From contig JAEXPS010000126.1 of NCBI GenBank assembly GCA_023438885.1, positions 1 to 15,180 of the forward strand: a stretch of 15,180 nt of DNA, written 5' to 3'. Positions 14,361 through 15,180 of this stretch are shown one piece after another (position 1 is the stretch's first letter; each line of letters begins with the position of its first letter). Source of the DNA: Actinomycetes bacterium (lineage in GTDB: Bacteria > Actinomycetota > Actinomycetes > Actinomycetales > Cellulomonadaceae). A program made the translations under genes and the position numbers. The notes below the pieces were generated by a model. It saw only the letters and a list, made by a program, of their open reading frames with translations. It did not search any database and was not told where the DNA came from.

Positions 14361-14864
14361 TCACGGCCGGGCTGCGCGCCCAGCCGGAGCCTTGGGGGCC
14401 ACGGCACCGGGCTCGGCGACCGGCTCGGCCGGCGGCACGGCCTCGTCATCGGCGCCCTGGCGCGCCTCGGCGCGCTCGGCGTTCCGCTGGTGCGCCAGCT
14501 CGGAGATCTCCTGCCCGTCCACGCCGCCGTCACGGGCGTCGGCCGCGACGGCCTGCCCGAACGCGGACGCGGCCGGCAGGTCGCTGGGCGACGGCGCCGC
14601 CTCGGTGGCCTCGTCGGTCGGCTCGGCCGCCGGAGCCTCGCCGGTCGGCTCGCTGATCGGTGCGGCGGTCGGGTCCTCGGTGGGCTCCGCGGTCGCGGAG
14701 ACGGAGGGGACCGGCTCGCCGGGCGTCTCCGGCGGTGCCGCGACGGCGGGCACCACCGCGGCGCCCACCACGCCCGCGGCGACCGCCAGCCCGAGCGCGG
14801 CCTTGCCCGAGGCGCTCAGGCCCGCGACCTTGGCCAGGACGGCGGCTGCTGTCAACGTGCTCAT
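14361..14864 (-). CDS. Small low-complexity membrane or exported protein, function unknown
   Basis: A 167-residue protein I cannot assign to a family with known function. Residues 1-17 are mildly hydrophobic and contain one Lys. Residues 18-43 form a single Ala/Val/Gly-rich hydrophobic segment ending in PAVAAPPE, which could be a membrane anchor or a signal peptide cut near VAA. The middle (about 44-98) is a disordered Pro/Thr/Glu/Ala stretch with repeated EPT-like units. Residues 100-138 are charged and perhaps helical (GQEISELAHQRNAERAEA), and the tail is Pro/Ala-rich. The ATG has GGAG five bases upstream (AAGGAGTTTGC context). It lies about 100 bases after the partial gene on the same strand and may share a transcript. 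Frame, codon bias and ribosome site support a real gene. Confidence 0.75.
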   Translation of the reverse strand: MSTLTAAAVLAKVAGLSASGKAALGLAVAAGVVGAAVVPAVAAPPETPGEPVPSVSATAEPTEDPTAAPISEPTGEAPAAEPTDEATEAAPSPSDLPAASAFGQAVAADARDGGVDGQEISELAHQRNAERAEARQGADDEAVPPAEPVAEPGAVAPKAPAGRAARP

Positions 14865-14967
14865 GCAAACTCCTTCGCGTCGGGTCGCCGCTCCTCAGGA
14901 GGGCGCGGCATCCGAGCGGCGGCTCTCGCCACCACCACTGGGGTCATCGCGCGAACCCCGCGGAGGG

Positions 14968-15180
14968 TTACGGCCCCGCCACCTTCTCGCCCGACTGCCC
15001 GCCCTGGCCGCCCTCGCCCCGGCCCTGGCCGGTGTCGGGGGTCGCCTTCTCGCCCGGGGCGCCCGAGGTCGCCGGACCACCGCCCCGCGGCGGGTCCACC
15101 GCAGCGCCCGTCCCGGGCGCGGTGGGCCGCACGGTCGGCGGGTCGCCAGGAGCGTCCTCGCGGCCCCGGCCGTTCTCGCT
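14968..15180 (-). CDS. C-terminal end of a Gly/Pro-rich protein, 5' end beyond the window
   Basis: The last 70 codons and TAA of a gene entering from the right edge. The visible tail is disordered and rich in Gly, Pro, Thr and Asp/Glu, with a GEK-A-TP/GEK-V-AG duplication and a run of GQG repeats (GQGRGEGGQGGQ). No enzymatic or membrane motif is visible. Its reading frame stays open across 213 bases, with G/C-rich third positions like the neighbours. The following low-complexity gene on the same strand suggests a functional pair, possibly cell-envelope or anti-sigma-like, but that is a guess. Identity needs the sequence to the right. Confidence 0.6.
   Translation of the reverse strand, partial: SENGRGREDAPGDPPTVRPTAPGTGAAVDPPRGGGPATSGAPGEKATPDTGQGRGEGGQGGQSGEKVAGP

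Noticed and set aside
14590..14720. A possible DNA tandem repeat or CRISPR-like array in the low-complexity gene.
   Set aside because: The repeats are irregular codons for Pro/Thr/Glu/Ala without fixed unit length or spacers, which is protein-level low complexity.

Overview
This is a very GC-rich stretch with strong third-position G/C bias, frequent GTG starts and densely packed genes. The gene set (sugar ABC importers without their own ATPase, a deazaflavin/F420-type oxidoreductase relative, a DUF664 DinB protein, an FprA-type ferredoxin reductase) points to a high-GC actinobacterium, probably a Cellulomonas-like member of the Micrococcales. That placement is inferred from gene content and codon use only.

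Layout. (1) Bases 1-7103, minus strand: a five-gene carbohydrate operon transcribed right to left. It encodes a GH3 beta-glycosidase with a PA14 insert, a sugar-binding lipoprotein, two CUT1 permeases (MalF-like, then MalG-like) and a GH35-type beta-galactosidase that runs off the left edge. All four junctions are 4-base stop/start overlaps. Two copies of a CYTACYKAC-N2-GTCAGTAGG operator lie just upstream. (2) 7243-8153: a shortened Ddn/DUF385-type protein on the plus strand, overlapping tail to tail with a DUF664/DinB-like gene on the minus strand. (3) 8192-9076, minus: htpX, a membrane zinc protease, with an ECF-sigma-like promoter upstream. (4) 9276-11768, plus: a three-gene polar amino-acid ABC importer (binding lipoprotein, permease, ATPase) with a strong hairpin in its leader. 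(5) 11773-13158, minus: an FprA-type NADPH-ferredoxin reductase with an iron-box-like palindrome over its promoter. (6) 13313-14245, plus: a RarD/EamA transporter whose mRNA is probably leaderless. (7) 14246-14360: two tandem hairpins between convergent genes. (8) 14361-15180, minus: a small low-complexity membrane or exported protein and the Gly/Pro-rich C-terminal end of another gene that enters from the right edge.

How the genes work together. In region 1 the lipoprotein and permeases should import a beta-linked oligosaccharide, which the two signal-less hydrolases would cut in the cytoplasm. The energising ATPase and the repressor are not in the window, so a shared MsiK-like ATPase and a regulator encoded elsewhere are likely. 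The other genes look like ordinary chromosomal housekeeping and transport functions. I saw no mobile elements, phage genes, CRISPR arrays, tRNAs or rRNAs. I found no wholly new system. The best leads are regulatory DNA (tandem operators, iron box, ECF-type promoter, leader hairpin) and a probable clean internal deletion in the Ddn-like gene.
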